Shown here: one piece after another, positions 9,083-17,495 of the stretch
Layout: every line of letters begins with the position of its first letter
Numbering within the stretch: position 1 is the stretch's first letter
Source: an uncultured Methanomicrobiales archaeon
GTDB lineage: Archaea > Halobacteriota > Methanomicrobia > Methanomicrobiales > Methanospirillaceae
NCBI GenBank assembly: GCA_903926075.1
Contig: CAIYHQ010000131.1
Span: 34,983-98,982 of the forward strand
Length of the DNA stretch: 64,000 bases
Direction: 5' to 3'
Translations under genes and position numbers: made by a program
The notes under the pieces: generated by a model
Seen by the model: the letters and a program-made list of their open reading frames with translations, nothing else
Told to the model about the DNA's origin: nothing
Database searches by the model: none

Positions 9083-9310
9083 ATTCAACTACGGCCATTT
9101 CCGTGTTGTCTCCGGTAACTGGCCGACCTGGATGACGAAGGCCTTTGTGAGGATATCACTAGCAATGGTTCGAATGACTTCTCTGACGTAGTGCTTTTCT
9201 TTCAAAACATGGGATGGATTGTCGAAAATAAGCCGATATAGTACTTTGATTTGAATAACAATGGCCACATAGACTTTGCGGATGTGATCCTTGTGTTTAA
9301 CAGGATTTAA
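9083..9310 (+). pseudogene. C-terminal dockerin-like fragment of a surface protein
   Basis: From 9125 the frame reads DLDDEG, then NGSNDFSDVVLFFQNMGWI, and after an in-frame TAG at 9239-9241, FDLNNNGHIDFADVILVFNR and a stop. The two D-x-N-x-N/D-G-type loops with FxDVVLxF helices are type-I dockerin/EF-hand repeats, common at the C-terminus of PKD-rich methanogen surface proteins. Upstream (9083-9124) a shifted frame contains VSGN, so a frameshift is also likely. The rest of the gene is absent. Confidence 0.6.
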
Positions 9311-9350
9311 TCAGAGAAAATTATCACATAAGAAAAAGGATAAGGTCTCT

Positions 9351-9782
9351 CTATAATGCAATTGGATCTTCATTTCTAATTTGTTTTGTCCGTTCCATTC
9401 GTTCCGGTTTTTTTAACCAGACCAGAATATCGTCTTTATAGACAAAATGGCGCATCCTATAAACTGCAATGCCATCAGGAACTTCGGTTGCATCTGTGTT
9501 ACCCGGTACAAGGAATGCTTTTCCATGCGTCCTGGTATTATTGCTTGTTTCTTTTTCAAGAGAATTAAGCCTTTCAATAAAAGTTTTTGGAACGTTTGGT
9601 GCGAATGTGACTCCCACAAGATATTGTTCAATCTGTCCCCCTTTTTTTCGGGAAATTGTAAGTATCTGTTCGGGTGATTCCTGTGATACAGGTTTGTGTA
9701 TAGTCCAGCCATCGTATGTTGAAAAATGCCGGATCAGATCATTCTTGACTATGGTCTGCATTATTTCAGTTGATGTATGCAT
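9351..9782 (-). CDS. Hypothetical protein
   Basis: A 143-residue soluble protein with balanced composition and no family that I recognise. A start at the internal ATG seven codons in is also possible. It has alternating strand and helix segments (GWTIHKPV, QILTISRKKGG, QYLVGVTFAP, GKAFLVPGN, GIAVYRMRHFVYKDDILVW). The last part resembles a short nuclease-like or DNA-binding fold, but this is not strong enough to name. It stands alone between relics, and the upstream region is very AT-rich. Confidence 0.6.
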   Translation of the reverse strand: MHTSTEIMQTIVKNDLIRHFSTYDGWTIHKPVSQESPEQILTISRKKGGQIEQYLVGVTFAPNVPKTFIERLNSLEKETSNNTRTHGKAFLVPGNTDATEVPDGIAVYRMRHFVYKDDILVWLKKPERMERTKQIRNEDPIAL

Positions 9783-9914
9783 AATTTATATTTATTATTT
9801 AATTTTTTAAAAAGTTAATGATAATGCATAAATTATTGATAAATTACTGTGTATAGTTAAACATATTAGATCAGACGCCAAGATCGATATACCAAGTAAT
9901 CGGGCTGAATAACA

Positions 9915-11327
9915 TTGTTCTCTGTTCTTTACGTTGATGATGAAGAGTTATTACTTAGTATCGGGAAAATATTTCTCGAAAAAACCGGAGAATTACTTGT
10001 TACAACCGTTTCATCCGCAAATAAAGCGTTTGAAGCACTATCAAACCAGAGATACGATGCAATAATATCAGATTATCAGATGCCGGATATGGATGGTATT
10101 GAATTTCTGAAGTCTATCCGGGCTTTAGGGAATACTATTCCATTTATCATCTTCACCGGGCGAGGCAGAGAGGAAATCGTAATCGAGGCTTTAAACGCCG
10201 GGGCAGATTTTTATCTTCAGAAAGGCGGGGAAGCAAAATCGCAGTTTGCCGAACTGGCCCATAAAGTCAAACGTTCGATAGTAACCTGGAACGCGGAGGA
10301 TCAGCGCAGGATGAATGAAATCCGGCTTAACGTAATGATGCAGTTATATTCGATGCGTGATCTCCCTGTTAAAGAGATAACTGACTTTGCACTTGAAAAA
10401 GCTGTTGATATAACTGAGAGTTCGATGGGATATCTTGCATTTCTTTCAGATGACGAGAAGAAACTGTTCATGTATTCATGGTCGGAAGCTGGCCTGAAAG
10501 AATGTAAATTAATAGAAAAACCTATTGTATACGATGTTGAGAAGACCGGATTATGGGGTGAAGCTGTTCGTCAACGTAAACCGGTTACAACAAATGATTA
10601 TCCCGCAGAAAATCCCTTGAAACGTGGGACTCCGATGGGACATGTAACTCTTATACGGCACATGAACCTTCCGGTCTTTGACCATGAAAAAATTGTAATG
10701 GTAATCGGTGTTGCAAACAAGAAGAGTTATTATAATAATGAAGATGTGAGACAGCTGACTCTTCTCATGAATGGGCTGTGGAATATCGTAAATCGCAAAA
10801 AAACGGAAGATGAGTTGCTTGAGAAAAACCATAAACTTGCTGCAGCATATGAACAGATTGCAGCTTCGGAAGAGGAACTTAAGCAGCAGTTGGAAGAACT
10901 TGCCTTAAGAGAAACCAAACTCAAGGCAAGCGAGAACAGGCTTCGCGCAATTATAAATGGCTCACCTTTCGGAGCACATATCTACGAGTTAACTGATTTA
11001 GGAGAACTTATTTTCAAGGGTTCGAACAAAGCCGCAGACAGAATTCTAGGAATTGATCATGGAAGGATCATTGGAAAAACTATTGAAGAGGCTTTTCCTT
11101 CACTTGTCAATACCGATATCCCTGCCTTATATAAGGCAATTGCCAGAACAGGCGATGGGGTAACCCGTGACGAGGTTTACTATTCTGATGACGGGGTAAT
11201 AAGCGGATCATTTCAAATTCATGCCTTCCAAATAAGTCCGGGTAACATTGCAGTGTTTTTCCTTGATATGATTAAGGAAAAAAAAGCCCGCCTTATCGAT
11301 TCAGATGAAAGGTTCAGAAATGTTTAA
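9915..11327 (+). CDS. Receiver-GAF-PAS protein lacking a kinase domain
   Basis: A 470-residue protein starting at TTG 9915. It has a receiver domain (VLYVDDE at 4-10, Asp53 in ISDYQMPDMDG), a GAF domain about 145-300 (KEITDFALEKAVDITESS to VMVIGVANKK), a coiled coil about 305-340 rich in Glu, and a PAS domain about 345-460. The frame ends at DERFRNV, exactly where the next PAS repeat would begin in relatives, and no kinase follows. It is either a C-terminally truncated gene or a shortened signalling protein. The weak TTG start favours decay, although the retained domains look complete. Confidence 0.7.
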   Translation: MFSVLYVDDEELLLSIGKIFLEKTGELLVTTVSSANKAFEALSNQRYDAIISDYQMPDMDGIEFLKSIRALGNTIPFIIFTGRGREEIVIEALNAGADFYLQKGGEAKSQFAELAHKVKRSIVTWNAEDQRRMNEIRLNVMMQLYSMRDLPVKEITDFALEKAVDITESSMGYLAFLSDDEKKLFMYSWSEAGLKECKLIEKPIVYDVEKTGLWGEAVRQRKPVTTNDYPAENPLKRGTPMGHVTLIRHMNLPVFDHEKIVMVIGVANKKSYYNNEDVRQLTLLMNGLWNIVNRKKTEDELLEKNHKLAAAYEQIAASEEELKQQLEELALRETKLKASENRLRAIINGSPFGAHIYELTDLGELIFKGSNKAADRILGIDHGRIIGKTIEEAFPSLVNTDIPALYKAIARTGDGVTRDEVYYSDDGVISGSFQIHAFQISPGNIAVFFLDMIKEKKARLIDSDERFRNV

Positions 11328-11670
11328 AAGCAAATATGGATTTAACAGAAGAATAGAATCTCCAGGTTGCACTTAAAAAAAGAAGCGCATCGTTTGATTT
11401 TACAGGGTTTTAATTCGCCAAATCCAGTATAATACACACTTATTTCAGTATTTTCCCTCAAAAAGTATCGGAAAGAAATTTTCGCGCACAGTTTTTCATT
11501 CAGTCCAACAAGTAATTAATTTAACAAAACTAAAAAATCAACAATTACTTTATAAGTGTAATAGGAAAACGCGCAGATTTTTGAAATACGGTTCAGAAGA
11601 TTTAATTACATTCTCTTACAACTTTTCCCTGATCGATTATGATATCGATAAATCTTGGTGCGTGAAAGTA
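11328..11670. other. Intergenic region and leader of the fwd-hdr operon
   Basis: There is no supported gene here. An open frame runs from 11581 into fwdG without a convincing start, so I treat it as leader. A TATA-like element is at 11548-11556. The 100-base leader after it carries no obvious hairpin. Confidence 0.5.
11548..11556 (+). promoter_or_regulatory. TATA box for the fwdGF-hdrCBA-mvhD operon
   Basis: The element ctttataag in an AT-rich stretch is the best archaeal TATA match between the truncated kinase gene and fwdG. It predicts a start at about 11578 and a leader of about 90 bases. Confidence 0.45.
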
Positions 11671-11934
11671 ATGGCATTTGCAGTTCATGTCAACATGGAA
11701 CGCTGTACCGGCTGTGGCAACTGTGTGGTAGCGTGCCCGGTTGATGCACTGGAACTCTTCACGATCGACCCGGTTACAAATGAAAAGATCTATGGGATTG
11801 AGGACGGAAAATCAGTTGTCCTTGACTTTAAGGCCGAACTTTGCGCCGGCTGCGGAGTATGCGTCGAGGCATGTCCCTATGATGTCATTAGACTGGCGTC
11901 TTATTCCGCAACGGTGAAGACAGCGGAAGTGTAG
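11671..11934 (+). CDS. fwdG: Two-cluster ferredoxin, FwdG-like
   Basis: An 87-residue ferredoxin with two classical [4Fe-4S] motifs: CTGCGNCVVACP at about 12-23 and CAGCGVCVEACP at about 64-75. The ATG at 11671 gives the usual FwdG length; upstream codons in the same frame are not protein-like. FwdG is an electron-carrying subunit of the tungsten or molybdenum formylmethanofuran dehydrogenase, which makes formyl-methanofuran from CO2 in the first step of methanogenesis. Here it opens an operon with fwdF and heterodisulfide reductase genes, but without the catalytic fwdABCD subunits. A general 2[4Fe-4S] ferredoxin cannot be excluded. Confidence 0.8.
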   Translation: MAFAVHVNMERCTGCGNCVVACPVDALELFTIDPVTNEKIYGIEDGKSVVLDFKAELCAGCGVCVEACPYDVIRLASYSATVKTAEV

Positions 11935-11952
11935 TTATTTATTGAGGTTACT

Positions 11953-13113
11953 ATGGCGTTGTTTCCCAAGTTTTCTAAAAAGCGTGATGGCGTTAATGTC
12001 ATCATGGAACAGCGGCTCCTTCAGCAGGTGAATAACCTCGTCCTGAACGCCGAGCTATGTACTGGCTGCGGTATCTGTGTCGAGGCATGCCCTGAGGAAG
12101 CAATCACCCGGGGACTTGTAGGAGCGATAGGAAGAGGAATTGTTGATTATGCAGAACCCGTAGATGTCGATGAACAAAAATGTTCATATTGTGGTGTCTG
12201 TGTAATCATGTGTCCCTTTAATGCTCTCGCTCTTAAGATTGATGGTGAGGAGCGGCTTCCGATTCGGGAGAAAGATGGATTTCCGGAATATGATATGGTA
12301 GCAGATATTGACGACGAAAAATGCGTACGTTGTAATATCTGTGAAGATGTCTGTCCGCGTGATGCGATAATCCGTGATGTGCCTGCGTTCGAAGGGGCAG
12401 AGACAAACGGTAAAGAAAGGCAGTTTGCAATAAAATCAAAGATAACTTTCAAAGTAGATGATGAGAAATGCACCAAGTGTGGTATCTGTGGTGCCATCTG
12501 TCCTGCAATCACTGTAAGAACCAAAGAATTTACAGCTGAGTCCGGAAAAGTCGAAGGTGAAGTTATCTGGGATGAAACCCGTTGTGATGCCTGTAAGGTC
12601 TGTGCCGAGGCCTGTCCTGAAGAGGCTATAACGGTTGAACGTGAAGTTATTTCAAAGATCCTGCCCGGTCAGGTCGATATTGATCAAAAATTGTGTTGCA
12701 CCTGTACATGGTGTGAGCGTAACTGTCCGACTGAAGCAATAAAAATAGAAAAGATCTTTGATGGTGACATTAACTTCTACCCTGAAAAATGTCCGGGAGG
12801 ATGTTCAACCTGTGTCGAGGTATGCCCATGCAATGCAATTTACCTGCCGTCTTCAAAACCAGCCCATGAAATGAAAGGCAAAATTGAAGACAGTATTGCA
12901 GTAAACAGGGATTTGTGTATGCTCTGTGGGGCCTGTGTCAATGCTTGTCCGGGTGAAGATATAATTATAATGCAGCGGAAAAGCATCAGGATCACGGGTG
13001 ACGAGACTGATCTCTTTAAGAAGATAAAGGGAAAACTTTTCGAAAAACGGACTTCCAAGGTTAAGGAAGACAAGACCGGCCAGGTGCAGATCAAGGTAAT
13101 GGAGACTGTGTGA
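11953..13113 (+). CDS. fwdF: Polyferredoxin with eight [4Fe-4S] motifs, FwdF-like
   Basis: A 386-residue protein in which I count eight CxxCxxCxxxCP-type motifs (for example CTGCGICVEACP near residue 36 and CMLCGACVNACP near 320). One of them has an extra residue (CPGGCSTCVEVCP). Eight clusters and this length fit FwdF, the polyferredoxin that wires formylmethanofuran dehydrogenase to the heterodisulfide reductase complex; the 12-cluster MvhB type is longer. The basic C-terminal tail carries no cluster. It starts 18 bases after fwdG and 9 bases before hdrC, so all are probably one transcript. This fits a physical Fwd-Hdr electron path. Confidence 0.88.
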   Translation: MALFPKFSKKRDGVNVIMEQRLLQQVNNLVLNAELCTGCGICVEACPEEAITRGLVGAIGRGIVDYAEPVDVDEQKCSYCGVCVIMCPFNALALKIDGEERLPIREKDGFPEYDMVADIDDEKCVRCNICEDVCPRDAIIRDVPAFEGAETNGKERQFAIKSKITFKVDDEKCTKCGICGAICPAITVRTKEFTAESGKVEGEVIWDETRCDACKVCAEACPEEAITVEREVISKILPGQVDIDQKLCCTCTWCERNCPTEAIKIEKIFDGDINFYPEKCPGGCSTCVEVCPCNAIYLPSSKPAHEMKGKIEDSIAVNRDLCMLCGACVNACPGEDIIIMQRKSIRITGDETDLFKKIKGKLFEKRTSKVKEDKTGQVQIKVMETV

Positions 13114-13122
13114 GGAACCAAT

Positions 13123-13704
13123 ATGGCGAAAGTAAAAGGTTACCCTGAAGCCCTTGAAAATAAACTGCGGGACCGCCGTTTTTATGGCGAAGATACGAAT
13201 CCCGAGTTTACAAAGACTGTAAAAAAGATTTCAGACACTATTGCACACATGTGCTACCAGTGTGGGACCTGCACCGCATCATGTCCGTCAGCACCAAGGA
13301 GTTCGTATCGAATCCGTAAATTCATGCGGAGGGCAGTCCTTGGATTTGAAAATGAAGCCCTGACTGATCCGGACCTCTGGCTCTGTACGACCTGCTACAG
13401 CTGCACAGACCGTTGTCCACGTGATATTGCCCCGACCGATGTTATCATGGCGATGAGAAATCTCGCCTTTAAGAGAGATATAATCCCAGTCAATTTCCTA
13501 AAGACGGTTCAGGCAATTTACACGACCGGTCACGGTGTGCCGAATAATGATGTAAACAGGACCGCCCGCAAGAAACTTGGAATGGCGGCAGATCCTCCGA
13601 CTACGCACTCATATCCGGAATTTATACCCGGAATACAGAAAATTCTTGATTATTTCAAGTTAAAGGCAAATGCGGACCGGATAGTTAAAGAAAGAGAAGG
13701 GTGA
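13123..13704 (+). CDS. hdrC: CoB-CoM heterodisulfide reductase subunit C
   Basis: A 193-residue soluble HdrC. Two [4Fe-4S] motifs are visible: CYQCGTCTASCP (about 44-55) and CTTCYSCTDRCP (about 90-101). They carry electrons from HdrA to the active site in HdrB. No membrane segments are present, so this is the cytoplasmic HdrABC type and not HdrDE. The gene lies between fwdF and hdrB with gaps of 9 and 7 bases. Confidence 0.96.
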   Translation: MAKVKGYPEALENKLRDRRFYGEDTNPEFTKTVKKISDTIAHMCYQCGTCTASCPSAPRSSYRIRKFMRRAVLGFENEALTDPDLWLCTTCYSCTDRCPRDIAPTDVIMAMRNLAFKRDIIPVNFLKTVQAIYTTGHGVPNNDVNRTARKKLGMAADPPTTHSYPEFIPGIQKILDYFKLKANADRIVKEREG

Positions 13705-13711
13705 GAACGGA

Positions 13712-14611
13712 ATGGAATCATCACACCAATATGCATTTTATCTCGGTTGTATAGCTCCCAACCGTTATCCCGGCAGTGAGTCAGCCTCAATCCGGACCGC
13801 AAAGAAACTTGGAATTGAACTTCTCCCTCTCAAAGGGGCAAGCTGTTGTCCGGCTCCCGGGGCTTTCGGTTCCATTGACCTCAATGTCTGGTATGCAATG
13901 GCAGCAAGAAACCTTGTCCTTGCTGAACAGATGGGCAAAGATATTGCACTCATCTGCAATGGCTGCTACAAATCAATCTGGGAAGTAAACCATAAACTGA
14001 AGAAAAATGCAGAACTTCGGAAAATGGTTAATGAAGTCTTAAAAGAGATCGATATGGAGTATAAGGGTACTATTGACGTATTCCACCTTGCCGAGCTCCT
14101 TTATGACCCTGAAATTTGTGGTCTTCAAAAGATAAAAGACTCGGTGACTACCCCGCTCAAGGGTGCAAAAATTGCAGTCCACTACGGCTGCCACCTTATG
14201 AAACCAAGAAAAGAGCGTCATTTCGGGACTACAGAGCACCCTTACTGGGTGGAAGAGATGGTCGCAGCACTAGGGGCTGAACCGGTTGAATACCGGAACA
14301 AGATGCAGTGCTGTGGTGCCGGAGGCGGTGTCCGTGGTTATGACATTGTCCATTCTCTGGATATCACGAATGAGAAGCTGATAAACATCATGGAAGTCAA
14401 GGCAGATGCAGTGACCGACCTCTGTCCGTTCTGTCAGCTCCAGTTCGACCGTGGTCAGATTGAAATAGAAGAGAAGTTCGGAGTAAAATACAATCTTCCG
14501 GTTCTGCATTACTGTGAACTTCTTGGGCTCGCACAGGGAATGACCCCTCAGGAACTTGCACTTGACCTTCACGGAATAAGTTGCGAACCTTTCCTTGAAA
14601 AGGTGCTTTAG
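13712..14611 (+). CDS. hdrB: CoB-CoM heterodisulfide reductase subunit B (catalytic)
   Basis: A 299-residue protein with two CCG domains, the cysteine-rich signature of HdrB. The first has GASCCPAPGAFG at about residue 46; the second has YGCHLMKP and MQCCGAGGG at about 154-207 and further Cys in LCPFCQLQF. These ligate the two non-cubane [4Fe-4S] clusters on which CoM-S-S-CoB is split in known HdrB structures. Length and motifs are normal. It acts with HdrA and HdrC, encoded on either side. Confidence 0.97.
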   Translation: MESSHQYAFYLGCIAPNRYPGSESASIRTAKKLGIELLPLKGASCCPAPGAFGSIDLNVWYAMAARNLVLAEQMGKDIALICNGCYKSIWEVNHKLKKNAELRKMVNEVLKEIDMEYKGTIDVFHLAELLYDPEICGLQKIKDSVTTPLKGAKIAVHYGCHLMKPRKERHFGTTEHPYWVEEMVAALGAEPVEYRNKMQCCGAGGGVRGYDIVHSLDITNEKLINIMEVKADAVTDLCPFCQLQFDRGQIEIEEKFGVKYNLPVLHYCELLGLAQGMTPQELALDLHGISCEPFLEKVL

Positions 14612-14622
14612 GAGTGGTGCGA

Positions 14623-16713
14623 ATGGCTGAAAAGAAAGTAACAAAGAAGGACGCAGCACAGAAGACGGCCAAGAAGGACGCAGGTATTGCCCCAAATATG
14701 GCAAAGGAAGAGAAGAAACCTCGCATTGGTGTCTTTATCTGCCACTGTGGAACGAACATTGCAGGTTCAATGAGCATAACTGATGTTCAGGAATATGCAA
14801 AGACTCTGGGAGATGTTGCATTTGCTGACAATTACCAGTACATGTGCTCGACACCAGGTCAGAAAAAGATTGAAGATGCAATAAAGGAACACAACCTGAC
14901 CGGAATTGTCGTTGCAGCGTGTTCTCCACGCCTTCACGAACCGACCTTCAGGACAGCAACAAAGGAAGGCGGTCTGAACCCGTTCAGGTTCGAAATGGCA
15001 AACATCCGTGAGCAGAACTCATGGGTTCATATGCATGACAGTGAAGGTGCAACAAGCAAGGCAAAGGATGCAATCCGGATTGCCGTTGCAAAGGCTGCAC
15101 TATTACAAGACCTGATTCCGAAGAGTGTCCCAGTTGAACCTACCGCGATGGTAGTTGGAGCCGGTGTTGCAGGAATGCAGGCAGCACTTGACCTTGCAGC
15201 AGCAGGAATCAAGACTTACCTTATTGAGCAGGAGCCCTCAATCGGGGGAAGGATGTCACAACTCGATAAGACATTCCCGACACTCGACTGTTCACAATGT
15301 ATCCTTACTCCAAAGATGGTGGATGTAGGAAGGAGTAAGAATATCGAGCTCATGACCTATTCCAATGTCGATTCTGTTGAAGGATACATCGGAAATTTTG
15401 ATGTCACCATCAGGAAGAAGGCACGAGGAGTCCTCACACCAGATGAAGCGGAAGCACGTGGTTTTGTTGGAGGCGGGTGTAACGGGTGTGGCGACTGTGA
15501 CGCAGTCTGCCCGGTTATTAAGCCAAATAACTTTGAAGTCGGGATGAAACCGAGAAAAGCAATTTACATTAACCACCCTCAGGTTGTCCCTCTCATTTAC
15601 ACGATTGACTTTGAAAGTTGCGTGAAATGTGGTCTTTGTGTTACTGCATGTGGTGACAAGAAGGCAATTGACCTTGAGATGCAGGACGAACTTATCAAGG
15701 TTAAAGTTGGAACTGCAATCCTCGCAACAGGTTATGACATCTTCCCAATTGAAAAGAAAGAAGAGTGGGGTTACAAAAAGTATGAGAATGTTATCTCGAG
15801 CCTTGAGTTTGAGAGACTTATCTGTGCTTCAGGACCGACTGGTGGACATCTTGTCCGCCCAAGTGACGGTGTAACACCAAAGAAAATTGCATTCCTGCTT
15901 TGTGCAGGTTCCCGTGACAATACCGGTGTAGGAAAGCCCTATTGTTCCAGGTTCTGCTGCATGTATTCACTCAAACATGCCCACCAGATAATCGAGAAGA
16001 TCCCTGGTGCACAGCCTTATCTCTTCTACATGGATATCAGGTCATTCGGTAAGATGTACGAGGAGTTCTATTACAGGATCCAGGATGAAGGTGCAAAATT
16101 CATCAGGGGCAGAGTTGCAAATATCCTTGAAGACCCTGAAACAAAGAACCTCAAAGTCTATGCAGATGACACACTGCTTGACAGACCGATGGAACTTGAG
16201 GTCGACCTTGTAGTCCTTGCATCGGCTGTTGAACCCGCAGCAGACACAAACAGGACAAGGAAACTCTTTGGAGTATCCTGTTCCATGGACGGATGGCTTC
16301 TTGAGGCCCACCCGAAACTGAATCCCTGTGGAACAACAACTGCCGGGGTTTTCCTCGCAGGTGTTTGTCAGGGGCCCAAAGATATCCCTGATACAGTCGC
16401 TTCTGCAGAAGGAGCAGCATCAGCAGCAAGTATTCCCATCCATATGGGTGAGGTTGAACTTGAGCCGTATTTCGCCATGTGCATTGAAGATAAATGTGCA
16501 GGTTGTGGAATGTGCGTTAAACTTTGTCCATATAGTGCTCTCGACCTTATTGAAAAAGACGGACGTACGGTCATGCAGGTAACTGAAGCAAAATGTAAAG
16601 GCTGCGGTACTTGCGGAGGGTTCTGTCCGGGTGGTGCAATCTGGATGCAGCACTTTACAACACCTCAGATAGTTGCGCAAATTGATGCATTCCTTGTCGG
16701 GGGTGAACAGTAA
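14623..16713 (+). CDS. hdrA: CoB-CoM heterodisulfide reductase subunit A (FAD, bifurcating)
   Basis: A 697-residue HdrA. The ATG at 14623 is preferred because aggagtgg lies just upstream. A lysine-rich N-terminal tail of about 25 residues precedes the conserved GVFICHCGTNI block. The FAD-binding GAGVAGMQAALDLA lies at about 186-199, with SIGGRMSQLDKTFPTLDCSQC after it. Four [4Fe-4S] motifs follow: CNGCGDCDAVCP, CVKCGLCVTACG, CAGCGMCVKLCP and CKGCGTCGGFCP. HdrA bifurcates electrons between the heterodisulfide and ferredoxin. No in-frame TGA is present, so this is the cysteine and not the selenocysteine form. The stop overlaps mvhD as TAATG. Confidence 0.97.
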   Translation: MAEKKVTKKDAAQKTAKKDAGIAPNMAKEEKKPRIGVFICHCGTNIAGSMSITDVQEYAKTLGDVAFADNYQYMCSTPGQKKIEDAIKEHNLTGIVVAACSPRLHEPTFRTATKEGGLNPFRFEMANIREQNSWVHMHDSEGATSKAKDAIRIAVAKAALLQDLIPKSVPVEPTAMVVGAGVAGMQAALDLAAAGIKTYLIEQEPSIGGRMSQLDKTFPTLDCSQCILTPKMVDVGRSKNIELMTYSNVDSVEGYIGNFDVTIRKKARGVLTPDEAEARGFVGGGCNGCGDCDAVCPVIKPNNFEVGMKPRKAIYINHPQVVPLIYTIDFESCVKCGLCVTACGDKKAIDLEMQDELIKVKVGTAILATGYDIFPIEKKEEWGYKKYENVISSLEFERLICASGPTGGHLVRPSDGVTPKKIAFLLCAGSRDNTGVGKPYCSRFCCMYSLKHAHQIIEKIPGAQPYLFYMDIRSFGKMYEEFYYRIQDEGAKFIRGRVANILEDPETKNLKVYADDTLLDRPMELEVDLVVLASAVEPAADTNRTRKLFGVSCSMDGWLLEAHPKLNPCGTTTAGVFLAGVCQGPKDIPDTVASAEGAASAASIPIHMGEVELEPYFAMCIEDKCAGCGMCVKLCPYSALDLIEKDGRTVMQVTEAKCKGCGTCGGFCPGGAIWMQHFTTPQIVAQIDAFLVGGEQ

Positions 16714-17141
16714 TGTCTGATGAATGGAAACCAAAAATTCTCGGAATGGTCTGTAACTGGTGTTCCTATGCGGGAGCAGACCTTGCAGGAAGTGCAAGGA
16801 CACAGTACCCCCCTGATATCAGGATTGTCAGGGTCATGTGTACTGGCCGTTTAGATATGCTCTTCGTCCTCAAAGCTTTTGCGGATGGAGCGGACGGAGT
16901 ACTCGTTTCAGGCTGTCACTTTGGTGACTGCCATTACCTGGAGGGTAACTACAAAGCTGCCAAGCGTATGTTCATGGTCAAGAGTCTTCTGAAGAATATC
17001 GGCCTTGAGGACAAGCGTTTCAGAATGACCTTTGTATCCGCTTCAGAAGGAGTCAAATGGGCAAAAGTCGTTGAAGACGTAGTTAATGTAGTAAAGTCAT
17101 ACGGCCCCAATCCAATAGCAGGATTTGCTGCAAACAAATAG
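16713..17141 (+). CDS. mvhD: MvhD-type [2Fe-2S] electron-transfer subunit
   Basis: A 142-residue MvhD/FlpD-family protein with CNWCSYAGADLAG near the N-terminus, MCTGRLD near 47 and GCHFGDCHY near 70; the cysteines bind a [2Fe-2S] cluster. MvhD connects HdrA to a hydrogenase (MvhAG) or formate dehydrogenase. Neither is encoded in this window, so the electron donor cannot be decided here. Translation is coupled to hdrA (TAATG). It is the last gene before an 11-T run. Confidence 0.95.
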   Translation: MSDEWKPKILGMVCNWCSYAGADLAGSARTQYPPDIRIVRVMCTGRLDMLFVLKAFADGADGVLVSGCHFGDCHYLEGNYKAAKRMFMVKSLLKNIGLEDKRFRMTFVSASEGVKWAKVVEDVVNVVKSYGPNPIAGFAANK

Positions 17142-17240
17142 ATATAAATCCGGAAAAATTGATTTGAACTCCAAAAATGCCGGAGCGCACATCATATTCC
17201 CATTTTTCCATATCATTTAACGTATAAATTATTACACAGG

Positions 17241-17251
17241 TTTTTTTTTTT
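17241..17251 (+). terminator. T11 terminator of the fwd-hdr-mvhD operon
   Basis: A run of eleven T residues 100 bases downstream of the mvhD stop, without a strong hairpin. Poly-T tracts are enough for intrinsic termination in many archaea. Confidence 0.5.
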
Positions 17252-17327
17252 CATACCTAATTTGGTTGGAAAATACATTTCGTTTTAATATTTGAATATT
17301 CCCTCTCATTTCCCAATTATTTTGAAT

Positions 17328-17361
17328 TCTTTATAAAAATCAATAATAAAAGCTTTTATAA
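17328..17361 (+). promoter_or_regulatory. Promoter region of the mcr operon (two TATA-like boxes)
   Basis: Two archaeal TATA-like elements (tctttataaaa and cttttataa) lie 26 bases apart. The second would place transcription start near 17387 and give a long leader before the mcrB ATG at 17496, as is usual for mcr operons. Two alternative starts are possible. Confidence 0.5.
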
Positions 17362-17495
17362 GACTAAACTTAGAGTACCCATTGTCCCAATCAGGGGACG
17401 TAGAGTGACTATCAGCGACCTTCAATGTACGAAGAAAGCCAGACAGTGAACAGTGAAGAAACAGTACGCGGATAACGCACTAAAAGAGGAATACT

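Larger units (their letters stand above)
17142..17495. other. Intergenic region between mvhD and mcrB
   Basis: It holds a terminator-like T11 run (17241-17251), two TATA-like elements (17328-17338 and 17354-17361) and a leader of roughly 100 bases. The leader has a small hairpin with gtccc and gggac arms at about 17382-17398. No open frame of note was found. Confidence 0.6.

Noticed and set aside
8882..9118. A 78-codon plus-strand open frame
   Set aside because: It is out of frame with both the receiver-kinase minigene and the dockerin fragment, and resembles no protein.
14623..16713. Selenocysteine-containing HdrA
   Set aside because: The frame has no in-frame TGA and the relevant positions are Cys.
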